Source: an uncultured Bacteroidales bacterium
Lineage (GTDB): Bacteria; Bacteroidota; Bacteroidia; Bacteroidales; P3
Assembly (NCBI GenBank): GCA_900318665.1
Contig: ONLQ01000026.1
Location: 1 to 61,870 of the forward strand
Direction of reading: 5' to 3'
DNA length: 61,870 nucleotides
Part shown: piece after piece, positions 1 through 9,202 of the stretch
Numbering within the stretch: the first letter of the stretch is position 1
How the letters are laid out: each line of letters starts with the position of its first letter
The notes under the pieces: model-generated
Databases searched by the model: none
What the model was told of the DNA's origin: nothing
Seen by the model: the letters and a program-made list of their open reading frames with translations, nothing else
Program-made: the position numbers and the translations under genes

Positions 1-283
1 GATGCCGAAGATTAACGACGGAGATTTATGTGTATTCGAGTGGTATCAGGCTGGCTCTCGCAACGGAGATATAGTGCTGACCCAATGCAGCGAGATTGAC
101 AACGACTACGGCGGACGCTATACCATCAAGAAATACCACAGCGAGAAACGCCAGACTGACGAGGGGTGGCAACACACGAAGATTGAACTAATACCGTTGA
201 ACAAGGACTATGACGTAATAGAACTTGACAACGAGAACGAGTATAGGACTATCGGAATATTGAAATGCGTGCTATCTAAATAA
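1..283 (+). CDS. S24/LexA-like peptidase domain protein, C-terminal part (cut by window edge)
   Basis: The frame is open to the left edge, so only the last 93 or so residues are visible and the ATG at position 2 is probably internal. The segment reads like the C-terminal beta-rich fold of S24/LexA-type proteins: a Met-Pro-x-Ile-x-Asp-Gly-Asp turn, then Gly-Asp-Ile-Val-Leu, a Tyr-Thr-Ile-Lys-Lys-Tyr strand that corresponds to the region of the catalytic lysine, and a Leu-x-Pro-Leu-Asn strand. In this family the residue just before the Met is normally the catalytic Ser and lies outside the window. Such domains occur in phage-type repressors, in UmuD-like proteins and at the C-terminus of some SF2 helicases; which of these this is cannot be decided here. 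It faces the convergent adhesin gene that ends at 343. The assignment to the fold is by pattern recognition only. Confidence 0.6.
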   Translation, partial: MPKINDGDLCVFEWYQAGSRNGDIVLTQCSEIDNDYGGRYTIKKYHSEKRQTDEGWQHTKIELIPLNKDYDVIELDNENEYRTIGILKCVLSK

Positions 284-342
284 GGAATAAACCAAGCAAC
301 ATTTCAACAATCCGAAAGGTTCTTACAAACCACAAGCAAACA

Positions 343-3243
343 TCATTTAACAACCTCGACTACTCCGAAGCGTTCGGTGGTGCCTCTTGGGCTGCGGCCT
401 TGGAAGCGGTAATAGTAGGTGCCTGAGGGTTGTGTGGTTGGTTCCCAGCAGTCGAGACCCGACTTGATGTTGCGTAGCGAGAACACTTTCCCACCCCATC
501 GGTTGTAGATTACCAACTCGTTTTCGGGCCAGCAGCCTTCGTCTATTCCTATTATATAGAAGCGGTCGTTGTGGTTGTCGCCATTGGGGGTTATGAGGTT
601 GGGAAACTGTAGGTGGTCGTCACACTCGGCAATTTTGTAACGAATGATGAGCGTGAGGTGATAGTTGCTGTCGCAGCCACCGAGAGCACTGAAATGGACC
701 AACTCGTTGTGCAGTTCGTAGGTGTATTCCTGTCCCGTTATGTGGTAGTAGCCCGTGTAGGGCAGGCTGTCCTGCGGCACGGAATCGACCATCGGCGGGA
801 AATCATAGACGGGATAGTAGGAAAGATTTAGATGCACCGTGCTGTCGCAAAGATAGATATTGCGCAAGCGAGCCGTAAAATCGCCGCTGTGGTCGAGCAC
901 CGTGCCTGCAAAATAATAGGTCTCGTCGCCACAAGCGGTATCAACGACATAAGTCTCGTCGGGGTAATGGCGAGTGAAACGTACCGTGACGAGGCTGTCG
1001 CAATGTCCCACCGTGGTATAGAGATGCGCCATTGCGGTGAACGAACTGTCGTATTGTTCCCCCTGCCACTGATAGGGTGTGCACGAAATGGTGTCGAAAC
1101 TATAGGAATCGGAGCGATTGACAACAAGATGCAGATATGTGGTGCTGTCGCCGCCAAAGCGGTTGCAGGCCGGGCAGCGTGTGGAGTCGAACGTAGAGGT
1201 CGTATAAGTCCGTCCAGTACCATTCCATGTGTAGGAATCGCAAACGGTGTCGTAGATATGGGTGCGGGTGTTGATGTCTATGATTAGATGCAGGTGGGCC
1301 GTGCTGTCGCAGCCGTGGCTGTTGCGGAAGCCCGCCTTGTTATAGTCGCCGCTACGGGTGTAGGTCTGTCCGTTCACTGGCCATGTGTAGGAGAATGCGG
1401 CATACTGGGTGTCATAGGAATGAGTGGTAGGCCAAATGTGCCATATCGTGGTCTCGGTTATGGGGCAAAGACCTGTGTTTTCGAGGGTTGTTGAGATTTG
1501 CACGGTATCGCCGCCTGCGGCCTGGGTGACGCGCGCCGGTATGGTATAGCGGTTGTCGCAGGTTATCTCGACCAAGTCGAGTCCCGACACATAGCCGCTG
1601 CCACGGTTGTTGAACTTAAAATAATAGGTGCCCGACCCTGGCAAAGAGGCAAGCGACTGATTGACGGTGGTCCACGAGCCGACATCGCGTCCGCCCGACG
1701 ACCACAACTGTGTCCAAGGGCCTGACTGCGAAGTGCTGTAGTAAAGCGTCAGCGTGTTGGAGCCGCTGTAATAGTCAACTTGCATCGACTCGGCCATATA
1801 GACAAATTTGAAATTGACTCGCGAGGGGTCGCAGGAGATGTTGATACCTTTGGAAATGACATCGGCGGAGGTGGTGTACCAATAGCCCCAATAGGTGGCA
1901 CTATAGAGGGCTCGCGAGCCATTGCGAGGAGGACGGGCAGGATAGTAGAGGTCGGCCCACATATAGTTGGGTTCGCCTATATCGGAATGCCACTGCTCGC
2001 TGCCATAGACATAGGAGCCGGTGAGCCATTTGTCGGAGACATCGGAGCGGTTGAAATTATCGGTGAAGATAGTGGTGAGACCGCCACGGGTGCCGCTCTC
2101 GCCAGGGCATACATACTCGTGTTGCACAAGCGAGGGATCGTCGGTGCAGTCGCAGCGCAGCGTTATGACTGTGTCCCAAATATCGCACTGCGAGATTACA
2201 TAGCAACGATGGGTGCCAGGACCAGCCTGCAACACATTGGACGCCTGTGCCGTGTTGGGCGTGCTGAGGGCATAGGTGTAGGTCATGCCGCTCTGCTGTC
2301 GCGGGGTGATGGTTATGGTGCCGTTATTAGCGCCGCAAGGATTGACAACCGCGACGCTGCTCACCGAAATGCGGTTAGACGTGCCATTATAGTCATTGTA
2401 TAGACCTGCCACATCGCTATCGTCGATGCAGCGGTTATATATTGCCACATCGTCGATACGTCCAGAGAATGGGAAATAGACCAGGTCGCCGCCTGCCAGA
2501 CGGCCGATATACATATCGCTGTTGTTGGCAATGGTGAAATTGGGATTCATTCCGTTGGCCTCATTGTAGAGCGTTCCGTTGATATATATACGGCACGTTC
2601 CTGTCTTGACAGCAAAAACCACATGCACCCATTCGCCAGCCGAATAGCAGTTTTTGGAGGAGGTGACGCCCGTATTAATAGATGCAAGCGTTGTGTTGGT
2701 GTTGGTCCAATCGAACATCTGCGTGCCGCTGCCCGACACATCCCAACTGCTCTGCACACGCCATCCTGCTGAAACAGGGGGCGTTACTCCCTGCGGATTG
2801 CCTACACCGCCCTTGGCCACCACCGTAAAGAATGCGTTGCTGTTCACAGTCTGCACGTTGGAGTTGCCCGGAGCGATATATTCGCCACGAGCCGACGACT
2901 GGAGCATCCAAAACGACACGGACATCTCGGTGCCAAATTGAAGCGAAGCGCTATTGGTGACCTTAATCCAGTTGCGATTGTCGATACCGCCAAATTCGTA
3001 TGCCTTATTAGCCGCACCGAAGCGGTCTGCCGCGAGTGTGGGATTGCTCGCACCGGCAGCACATCCCAATGTGCCATTGTTGCCGTTGCCACTCAGGTCG
3101 TTGGCATTTCCGTCAAAACCATAGTAGGCAACGAGGCCATTGGTGGGCACATTGGCGGGCACTTGAGCCAAAGACATCAAGGAAACCGACAAAAGGACAA
3201 AGAATAAGGCAAATCTTTTCATAATGATATGGTTTTTAGCCAT
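343..3243 (-). CDS. T9SS cargo adhesin with LamG-like domain and type B sorting signal
   Basis: Large secreted protein of about 960 residues. A signal peptide (MKRFALFF..., ending SLAQ) is followed by a concanavalin/LamG-like region beginning GLVAYYGFDGNANDLSGNGN (about residues 35-285), a Trp-rich jelly-roll-like segment, and several repeats of the form 'D-T-x-C-x-x-Y-x-W ... C-D-S-x-x-x-L-x-L' (about residues 640-860). The last 85 residues match the gliding-motility-associated C-terminal domain (FPNLITPNGD, then NRWGGKVF, then SGTYYYRF), the signal for type B cargo of the type IX secretion system. It is therefore expected on the cell surface. The ATG at 3243 overlaps the stop of the upstream HD gene (TAATG), which favours coupled translation; an alternative ATG at 3222 starts directly at the signal peptide. 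The ligand is unknown. Confidence 0.85.
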   Translation of the reverse strand: MAKNHIIMKRFALFFVLLSVSLMSLAQVPANVPTNGLVAYYGFDGNANDLSGNGNNGTLGCAAGASNPTLAADRFGAANKAYEFGGIDNRNWIKVTNSASLQFGTEMSVSFWMLQSSARGEYIAPGNSNVQTVNSNAFFTVVAKGGVGNPQGVTPPVSAGWRVQSSWDVSGSGTQMFDWTNTNTTLASINTGVTSSKNCYSAGEWVHVVFAVKTGTCRIYINGTLYNEANGMNPNFTIANNSDMYIGRLAGGDLVYFPFSGRIDDVAIYNRCIDDSDVAGLYNDYNGTSNRISVSSVAVVNPCGANNGTITITPRQQSGMTYTYALSTPNTAQASNVLQAGPGTHRCYVISQCDIWDTVITLRCDCTDDPSLVQHEYVCPGESGTRGGLTTIFTDNFNRSDVSDKWLTGSYVYGSEQWHSDIGEPNYMWADLYYPARPPRNGSRALYSATYWGYWYTTSADVISKGINISCDPSRVNFKFVYMAESMQVDYYSGSNTLTLYYSTSQSGPWTQLWSSGGRDVGSWTTVNQSLASLPGSGTYYFKFNNRGSGYVSGLDLVEITCDNRYTIPARVTQAAGGDTVQISTTLENTGLCPITETTIWHIWPTTHSYDTQYAAFSYTWPVNGQTYTRSGDYNKAGFRNSHGCDSTAHLHLIIDINTRTHIYDTVCDSYTWNGTGRTYTTSTFDSTRCPACNRFGGDSTTYLHLVVNRSDSYSFDTISCTPYQWQGEQYDSSFTAMAHLYTTVGHCDSLVTVRFTRHYPDETYVVDTACGDETYYFAGTVLDHSGDFTARLRNIYLCDSTVHLNLSYYPVYDFPPMVDSVPQDSLPYTGYYHITGQEYTYELHNELVHFSALGGCDSNYHLTLIIRYKIAECDDHLQFPNLITPNGDNHNDRFYIIGIDEGCWPENELVIYNRWGGKVFSLRNIKSGLDCWEPTTQPSGTYYYRFQGRSPRGTTERFGVVEVVK

Positions 3244-3857
3244 TAATATTTCTTAGGACCAATACTATCCTCCATCATTGACGAGGCAAAGCCATCGGCC
3301 AACTGCACGAGCGAGCAAAGCGGATATTTATCCTTTGCGGCATTGAGATTGCCTTTGGCCTCAGCACTCTGGAACGGCAAATCCCATGCCGTCATGTGCC
3401 AGCGTATGGCGGCAATCTCGTCATCGGACATCGAAAGTCCAAGGCGCAGAAGAATGATGACGCTTTTCTCGCCATGACCGAGCGGGAAATTAGTGTAATC
3501 GACCATATAGGTGTCGTACTCTTCCCATGTCCCGAAACGGTTCTGGCGTTTCTTTTTCGTCTCCTTATAAACATCGGCCTTGCAGATGTCGTGAAGCAGG
3601 GTTGCTATAGCCACGCTGTCCTGTGGCAATGACTCCTCAAGCGAAGGATTAAGACTTAAAGCCGTAGCACGAAGACGCATGGCGGCATTGTAAACATTGA
3701 ACGAATGCTCGGCAAGACCGCCCTCGTAGTTGCCATGAAAATTGGTAGAAGCGGGAGCACTGAAAAAGTCGGATTGTTTCAGCCAATCCATCACCTCGTC
3801 GATACCCTCGCGGTCGGTAGCATCAAGCAATTTAAGTATTTCCTCTTTTATGTTCAT
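3243..3857 (-). CDS. HD-domain hydrolase
   Basis: Protein of 204 residues with the HD signature: a His in AEHSFNVY and the His-Asp pair in LLHDICKAD, followed by further His residues (GHGEKS, RWHMTAW) where HD enzymes place extra metal ligands. HD enzymes hydrolyse phosphomonoesters or phosphodiesters of nucleotides; the substrate cannot be read from the sequence. No signal peptide, so cytoplasmic. I chose the ATG at 3857 because the longer frame begins with a TTG inside the 3' end of the preceding adhesin gene. It lies between two large T9SS cargo genes: 22 bases after one and overlapping the other by TAATG. It is therefore very probably cotranscribed with both, an unusual place for a cytoplasmic metabolic enzyme. 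Confidence 0.8.
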   Translation of the reverse strand: MNIKEEILKLLDATDREGIDEVMDWLKQSDFFSAPASTNFHGNYEGGLAEHSFNVYNAAMRLRATALSLNPSLEESLPQDSVAIATLLHDICKADVYKETKKKRQNRFGTWEEYDTYMVDYTNFPLGHGEKSVIILLRLGLSMSDDEIAAIRWHMTAWDLPFQSAEAKGNLNAAKDKYPLCSLVQLADGFASSMMEDSIGPKKY

Positions 3858-3879
3858 ATTTGTTCTATTGTTTTTATTC

Positions 3880-6800
3880 TCAATACACAACCTCGATTAC
3901 GCCTCGGCGGTCTAACTGTTTGGCTGCGCCTCTGCCAAGGAAACGGAAATAGTAGGTGCCGGCGGGCAGGCCTTCTGGATTCCAAAAGTCGGCATCTTCC
4001 GAGATGTTCTCCTTGAAAAAGACGCGGTCTCCCCAACGGTTGAAAATGGAAAGTTCGTTTTTAGGATAACAATCCTGCCACAACAAGTTGCGAATCACAA
4101 AACGGTCGTTGATGCCGTCGCCATTGGGGGTTACGACATTGGGAAACTGAAGAAAGCCGTCGCAACTGACGCGGTGGTAATCGACATAAAGTGTGAAATA
4201 GTAGTCGCTGTCGCAGCCGTGAATAGAAAGATAATGGAACTTATCTCGGCGCACATCGTTGTAATACTCGCGGTCTATGAAATGGTAGGGCAACAGAGTG
4301 TCGGCCACGCTGTCCTTGGGATAGAACGTATAACTATAATTTACAGTAAGAAACAGTTTCCATACGCTATCGCACTGGTCAATGGTAAGCATACTATCTA
4401 CATCTATCGTCGTGGCATTGTATCCCTTGCCGTTTACGTCCCATGTAAATGTGTCGCACACCACAACGGTCACCGAGTCGTGGAAACGATAAGTGACATC
4501 GAGGTCGAGCGCCCGTATGCTGTCGCAACCGTAGCGGTCGCGCAGAGTGTCCCATCGGAAATCGCTCTTCTCGAAAAACGAGCGAAGGGTGTCGCCCTGA
4601 TGAGAGCGTGTCCAGGTGAAAGTGTCGCAAGCGTGCAGACGCGACGTGTCGCCCTTTGGCACAAATAGCGACATCGGGATTTTATATACGTTGTTTGTCG
4701 TGTCACATTCGGGCTGCTGGCCTCCATTCTGACCTATACCCGTTCCGGCATCGTTTAGAGCAATGGCGATGGAGTCGCATTTCAGTTGGCAGTACACGTT
4801 TATCGGGATATGCATCGTCACGCTGTCGCTATTGCCCAGTGGCAAGGTGTTTGCCACTTCGTAGGTTCCTATCAAGTCGCCACGATAATCGTCGCAGTAT
4901 AGCGTGATGGAATACGGCGCATTGATACGGCTGTCGCCAAGATTGTCGTAATTGACGCTGACTGAAGCGCCCTCGTCGGAATAGGATATTGTCGCCGTGT
5001 CGGGCTCAAGGTTAGAGACCTCGACATAGATGTCGCCATTCTGGTCGAGGTGAGGCATCTGCCGCAAGAAACCATTGAAAGGCTCTTTGCCATTGGGGAA
5101 TGTTGTCGCCACGTCGAGTTGATACTGCGGCACGGTGAGGTCGTCGTTTATATGCACCGAACTGTAACTCCACTGGTTCCACACCTTACGCGCCGAGCCC
5201 CATGCGTCAAGTTGCGCGCTGCCGAAAACAGAGACCTTGCCATCGGCATTGCAGCCACGGAACCAGTCGCAGTGGGCGTGGCAGACTATTATGTTGGCAT
5301 GCCCATCGCCGTTGGCATCGGCCACGATAGTGTATTCTGCAATGGTTCCGCTAAAGGTCGTGAGAGGAGAGCAAAGGTCAGCAAGATTTTCGCCATCAAC
5401 GATATACATCTGATGGGTGTTGCGATAGACTATTTCTTCCTTTCCATCTTGATTGAAATCGAACACCGTGAAACCCGCTGTCTCGCCAAAACGCGTGGCA
5501 CGGTGCATCAGCCTCATGTGGTTGGGCACCGATGGGTCGTAGGTGAAAGCGCGCATGGCATCGGGATAGTTGAATATGATTTCGGGCGTTCCATTGCCGT
5601 CAAGGTCACCAGCAAAAGGAATAGAGGGCGACTGCGAGCCATCGTACTGACCACCCATGTGGCAATCATAATAGGCAATTATGTCCGACGTTTGGCCCTC
5701 CCAGACATACACATTCACATGATTGCCGCCACAAAAACCTATCACGCAAACATCAACATCGCCATCGTTGTCAAAGTCAGCCAGGAAAGTTTGTCCATCG
5801 TAGCAACTCACGCCTGAGACTTTGGTGGCACTACGTAGCACTTCCCATGTGTTGCCTGCCGTGCCCGTGGTGTTGGTAATCACTGGCTTATAAATAAACC
5901 TGCTGGCACAAAACTCAAGACTTCCGTCATGGTCTATGTCAGCCAACGCCTGCATGTAATACACACGACCATAGCCAGAAGAGGTATGCGGAGCGCCATA
6001 GCCCAAACCTTCGCTGTTGCACGAGCCATGCAACAACAACGTGCCTGTCTGTGCGTCAAAAATATAAGGTCCGCAGACCACCTCGGCACGACCATCGCCA
6101 TTCACGTCGGCCGACATCACGAGATAGCGTCGGTCCACTCGTTCGGCGCTGCGCCATATCTGCCCTGTGCCAACGGCACTATAGCAATACAGATAGCCAT
6201 CATCGGCGAGGAGGAAAAACTCGGAGGTGCCGTCGCGGTCCACATCGGCAAGGCTCATCAACTGTCCCGATGTACGATAGGTGGCGGTAGAAATAGTGTA
6301 TTTCAGCGTTCCGTTTCTGCCATCAATCACAAGCATACGGTTTCCCCAGCCTGGGTCGCCGCTAAAAGCACAGACGACTATCTCTGGTGTGCCGTCTCCG
6401 TCAACATCGCCCACCATTGGCGTGGACATGGCGTTGACGCCGTTGCAAGAAAACATTTCGCGCATGCCAAAAGCGTCGCCAGGCGGTCGCGAGGTGCAAC
6501 TGGGCCAGTCAACATTGTCGGGGGTGACATTGGTCGGGCAGTCGAGTATGGTGAGGTTCAGCACCATATCCGTATCGCAGAGACTGTCGTGAGCGACATG
6601 GTATTCGTAGGTGCCACTTTGGTTATAAACCCTGCGGGACGCAGCCCAGTGGTAGCGAGTGCAAACCTCGGCGGTGGTAGTATCCACATGCCGTTCGCCT
6701 ATAGAAAGGCCCAGCACCACAAGGCTATCACAAGTGCTGGAAACGTGGTAGGTCTTTGTTATGGTATCGCTATGCGTATATACCTCGTTGGTCTCATTCC

Positions 6801-7602
6801 AGATATAATATTCACACGCCGAGCGCCACACGGTGTCTCGCTCTATATCAATCTTGAACATCTGCGTGGAGCGAGGATACCACGGCACCACCTCAATATC
6901 GTCAATGGCAAAATCGTTGCCACTCATAGCAGTGTTCTGATTGACTATGGCAACCACGGCAGTTGTAGCAGTGTCGTTCATCCACGTTGTTGTCATCTGT
7001 CCCCACTGTGCCACGCCTCCCACCGAATGTATCTCGCCTATATTCATCCCATTGACACTCAACTGCAGACGTGCGGTGCGAACACTATTAAGATTAGTCA
7101 GCCAGAATGACAAGGAAAAAACAGAATGAGGCACAAGCGTGAGCGTCTGGCTCCATATCACCGCATTAGCGTCTCCTGCGCCATTGACTATCATATAGTT
7201 TCCCGAACCAGACGTATGGTCACCCATATTGGCAAAACCAGCATGGGTTTCTCTGGCATTGGTACCTACATAATATTTCTTTTCTGGAATAAGGCTGCTC
7301 GAATAGCCATAATCTGACTGAAATCCGGTATTGCCTGCCTCAAAGTTGCCATTAGCCACCATATTTGGCCCCAGCACATAGCCTGTGACGCTATAGGTTG
7401 TGCTGTTTGCAGGAGCAGCAACGGGGTTAGGAATATCGGTACGCGACAAGCCGTTAGTGGGTGTCCAGATATAGCGTTCTGCCGAATCAGCGTTAAGTTG
7501 CACACGTCCGCATTCTGCAATAGTAGTGTCCAGCACCATCTGCGCCGAAGCAAAAGGGGCCATTAAAAGGAACACCATTACTATGCACCAATAACGACTC
7601 AA
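3880..7602 (-). CDS. Giant T9SS cargo protein with FG-GAP/VCBS-type propeller
   Basis: Secreted protein of 1240 residues. The signal peptide (MSRYWCIVMVFLLMAPFASA) is followed by a carbohydrate-binding-like region containing NGNFEAG and AIDDIEV, the same 'CDS...L.L' repeats as the neighbouring adhesin, and at least eight calcium-loop repeats (DVDGDGTPE, DVDRDGTSE, DVNGDGRAE, DIDHDGSLE, DFDNDGDVD, DLDGNGTPE, DFNQDGKEE, DANGDGHAN). These match FG-GAP/VCBS repeats that fold as a beta-propeller. The C-terminus is a type B T9SS sorting domain (FPNVVTPNGDGINDRF ... NRWGDRVF). The start is a TTG: an in-frame TAG lies 12 bases upstream, AGGA sits seven bases before the TTG, and the only near ATG (7578) would leave a signal peptide without a positive charge. 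First gene of a three-gene unit. Confidence 0.85.
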   Translation of the reverse strand: MSRYWCIVMVFLLMAPFASAQMVLDTTIAECGRVQLNADSAERYIWTPTNGLSRTDIPNPVAAPANSTTYSVTGYVLGPNMVANGNFEAGNTGFQSDYGYSSSLIPEKKYYVGTNARETHAGFANMGDHTSGSGNYMIVNGAGDANAVIWSQTLTLVPHSVFSLSFWLTNLNSVRTARLQLSVNGMNIGEIHSVGGVAQWGQMTTTWMNDTATTAVVAIVNQNTAMSGNDFAIDDIEVVPWYPRSTQMFKIDIERDTVWRSACEYYIWNETNEVYTHSDTITKTYHVSSTCDSLVVLGLSIGERHVDTTTAEVCTRYHWAASRRVYNQSGTYEYHVAHDSLCDTDMVLNLTILDCPTNVTPDNVDWPSCTSRPPGDAFGMREMFSCNGVNAMSTPMVGDVDGDGTPEIVVCAFSGDPGWGNRMLVIDGRNGTLKYTISTATYRTSGQLMSLADVDRDGTSEFFLLADDGYLYCYSAVGTGQIWRSAERVDRRYLVMSADVNGDGRAEVVCGPYIFDAQTGTLLLHGSCNSEGLGYGAPHTSSGYGRVYYMQALADIDHDGSLEFCASRFIYKPVITNTTGTAGNTWEVLRSATKVSGVSCYDGQTFLADFDNDGDVDVCVIGFCGGNHVNVYVWEGQTSDIIAYYDCHMGGQYDGSQSPSIPFAGDLDGNGTPEIIFNYPDAMRAFTYDPSVPNHMRLMHRATRFGETAGFTVFDFNQDGKEEIVYRNTHQMYIVDGENLADLCSPLTTFSGTIAEYTIVADANGDGHANIIVCHAHCDWFRGCNADGKVSVFGSAQLDAWGSARKVWNQWSYSSVHINDDLTVPQYQLDVATTFPNGKEPFNGFLRQMPHLDQNGDIYVEVSNLEPDTATISYSDEGASVSVNYDNLGDSRINAPYSITLYCDDYRGDLIGTYEVANTLPLGNSDSVTMHIPINVYCQLKCDSIAIALNDAGTGIGQNGGQQPECDTTNNVYKIPMSLFVPKGDTSRLHACDTFTWTRSHQGDTLRSFFEKSDFRWDTLRDRYGCDSIRALDLDVTYRFHDSVTVVVCDTFTWDVNGKGYNATTIDVDSMLTIDQCDSVWKLFLTVNYSYTFYPKDSVADTLLPYHFIDREYYNDVRRDKFHYLSIHGCDSDYYFTLYVDYHRVSCDGFLQFPNVVTPNGDGINDRFVIRNLLWQDCYPKNELSIFNRWGDRVFFKENISEDADFWNPEGLPAGTYYFRFLGRGAAKQLDRRGVIEVVY

Positions 7603-7686
7603 TACTATATCCTATCTTTTTCTATTTCAACTCACTTCTCAAACTATTTCATTCAGATAATCTATGACGATTTTTGCAAAACGACA

Positions 7687-8769
7687 TCAAACCATTTTTA
7701 GGAATGCCACCTCTTTTTCTGTTAGTTCGCGATAGCGGCCACGGGGCAGGTCTTTCTTGGTTAGTCCGGCAAAAACAACGCGGTCCAGTTTGTGAATCTC
7801 GTAGCCAAGATGCTCAAAGATGCGACGCACGATGCGATTTTTGCCCGAATGAAGGGCCACGCCAACCACTCGCTTATCGTTTAGGCCTTCCACATATTGC
7901 ACGTCGTCGGCATGGATTGGGCCATCTTCGAGTTCTATACCGTTAAGAATACGCTGCATATCCTCACGGTCGAGAGGTTTGTTTAGTTCCACATGGTATA
8001 TCTTGTACACACCAGTAGAAGGATGCGTAAGCCTGCGCGCCAATTCGCCATCGTTGGTGAAGAGCAGCAGGCCTGTGGTTTGGCGGTCGAGCCGTCCAAC
8101 AGGATAGATGCGTTCCGAGCAAGCGCCATCTATCAGCATCATTACCGTCTGTCTCTCATGCGGGTCGTCAACGGTGGTAATGAAGCCTTTGGGCTTGTTG
8201 AGCAGGAAATAGCGTTTGCGCTCGCTGCGAAGAGTCTCGCCACCATACGCCACGACGTCGGTAGGCTTCACCTTGAAGCCCATCTCGGTCACCACCTTGC
8301 CATTGACCGTAACGCTACCTGCAGCAATAAGGTCGTCGGCCTCGCGGCGACTGCATATACCCGCATTAGCAATATATTTGTTAAGGCGGATAAGACCATC
8401 GTCCTTTTTGCGAGTCGGCTGCATTTTCATAGCATCATCGCTATGCACTAAACCAGACTTCTGCATTCTGATGATGCCTTCGTCATCATTACGCTGGCGA
8501 CGAGGACGCTCGTCACTATTCTGGCGACGGAAGCCTCCACGTTTCTCATCGGACTGAAAATCACGGCGACCACGGCTTGCGCGCGACGGCGAATCAGGAC
8601 GAAACGGTCTGCCCTGCTTGCGCTCCTCTTCCCCACTGCCTTTGCCCGTGCCTCGACGGCCAGCATTGGATTTACGCTGATTGTCGCCACGAAAACCCTC
8701 GTCCCTTCTCTCGCCACGGCGTGGCTCGCGCGATTTGTTTCGCGATTGATTATTACTATTTCGCTCCAT
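7687..8769 (-). CDS. rluB: 23S rRNA pseudouridine synthase, RluB/RsuA family
   Basis: Protein of 360 residues. An S4 RNA-binding domain (about 127-185, starting IRLNKYIANAGICSRREAD) precedes the pseudouridine synthase core, with the catalytic Asp228 in GRLDRQTTGLLLFTNDG and the family motif GKNRIVRRIFEHLGY. It isomerises a uridine in 23S rRNA; RluB is the closest group, though RluE/RluF-like specificity is not excluded. Residues 1-120 form a low-complexity tail rich in Arg, Gly, Ser and Asp, as in many Bacteroidetes members, probably disordered and RNA-interacting. Last gene of the glnS-GT-pheT run, 25 bases after the small helical protein. Confidence 0.88.
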   Translation of the reverse strand: MERNSNNQSRNKSREPRRGERRDEGFRGDNQRKSNAGRRGTGKGSGEEERKQGRPFRPDSPSRASRGRRDFQSDEKRGGFRRQNSDERPRRQRNDDEGIIRMQKSGLVHSDDAMKMQPTRKKDDGLIRLNKYIANAGICSRREADDLIAAGSVTVNGKVVTEMGFKVKPTDVVAYGGETLRSERKRYFLLNKPKGFITTVDDPHERQTVMMLIDGACSERIYPVGRLDRQTTGLLLFTNDGELARRLTHPSTGVYKIYHVELNKPLDREDMQRILNGIELEDGPIHADDVQYVEGLNDKRVVGVALHSGKNRIVRRIFEHLGYEIHKLDRVVFAGLTKKDLPRGRYRELTEKEVAFLKMV

Positions 8770-8794
8770 TGTATATTCTAAAGTATTGTTTTTC

Positions 8795-9196
8795 TTATTT
8801 CACATAAGGCCCATTGCGCTGGGCGTCAAGCACATCGCTCACCTCGTGAATAGCGTCGGCAAGCATTAGGAAAATGCCTAAATCATGGTGTTCGAGCCAT
8901 GCTATAGCCTCCGGCACACGGCGGCTGGCCTGCGCCAACATCAAATTGACAGGGTGGCAAGCCTTGGCAAGCCACTTGTCAGCCTTATCCATGCCATCTA
9001 TGGAGTTGACAATGATGCCGAGCCACTGGTAGTTGTTGCGGAAAAGCCACATAAGAGCCTCCTCGTCGCCACGAACAGCATTGCTGAACGCCGCCAGTTC
9101 GGGATATCCGTTTCGCATAAGCCACTCGAATATGTCGGGGTCGCCCTCAATGCTTTTCAGCAACAACAACAATATTTTGACATCATATTTCTCCAT
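8795..9196 (-). CDS. Small helical-repeat protein of unknown function
   Basis: Protein of 133 residues that I do not recognise. It shows a degenerate repeat of about 30 residues, each with a 'W-L' pair followed by a Leu-rich helix and an Ala-Ile/Val-x-Gly-Asp turn: FEWLMRNGYPELAAFSNAV, then LMWLFRNNYQWLGIIVNSI, then DKWLAKACHPVNLMLAQA, then IAWLEHHDLGIFLMLADAI. This suggests a short alpha-solenoid, possibly a binding scaffold. No signal peptide or membrane helix. It starts six bases after the pheT stop and ends 25 bases before rluB, so it is cotranscribed with two translation genes. No function is proposed. Confidence 0.75.
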   Translation of the reverse strand: MEKYDVKILLLLLKSIEGDPDIFEWLMRNGYPELAAFSNAVRGDEEALMWLFRNNYQWLGIIVNSIDGMDKADKWLAKACHPVNLMLAQASRRVPEAIAWLEHHDLGIFLMLADAIHEVSDVLDAQRNGPYVK

Positions 9197-9202
9197 CAGT
9201 CT

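Noticed and set aside
3858-3890. TTG start for the HD hydrolase that would overlap the adhesin stop.
   Set aside because: The ATG at 3857 begins at the conserved domain, and the extra 11 residues look like translated intergenic sequence.
5929-7110. A 393-codon plus-strand frame opposite the giant cargo gene.
   Set aside because: Shadow of a coding frame with FG-GAP repeats; no family match.
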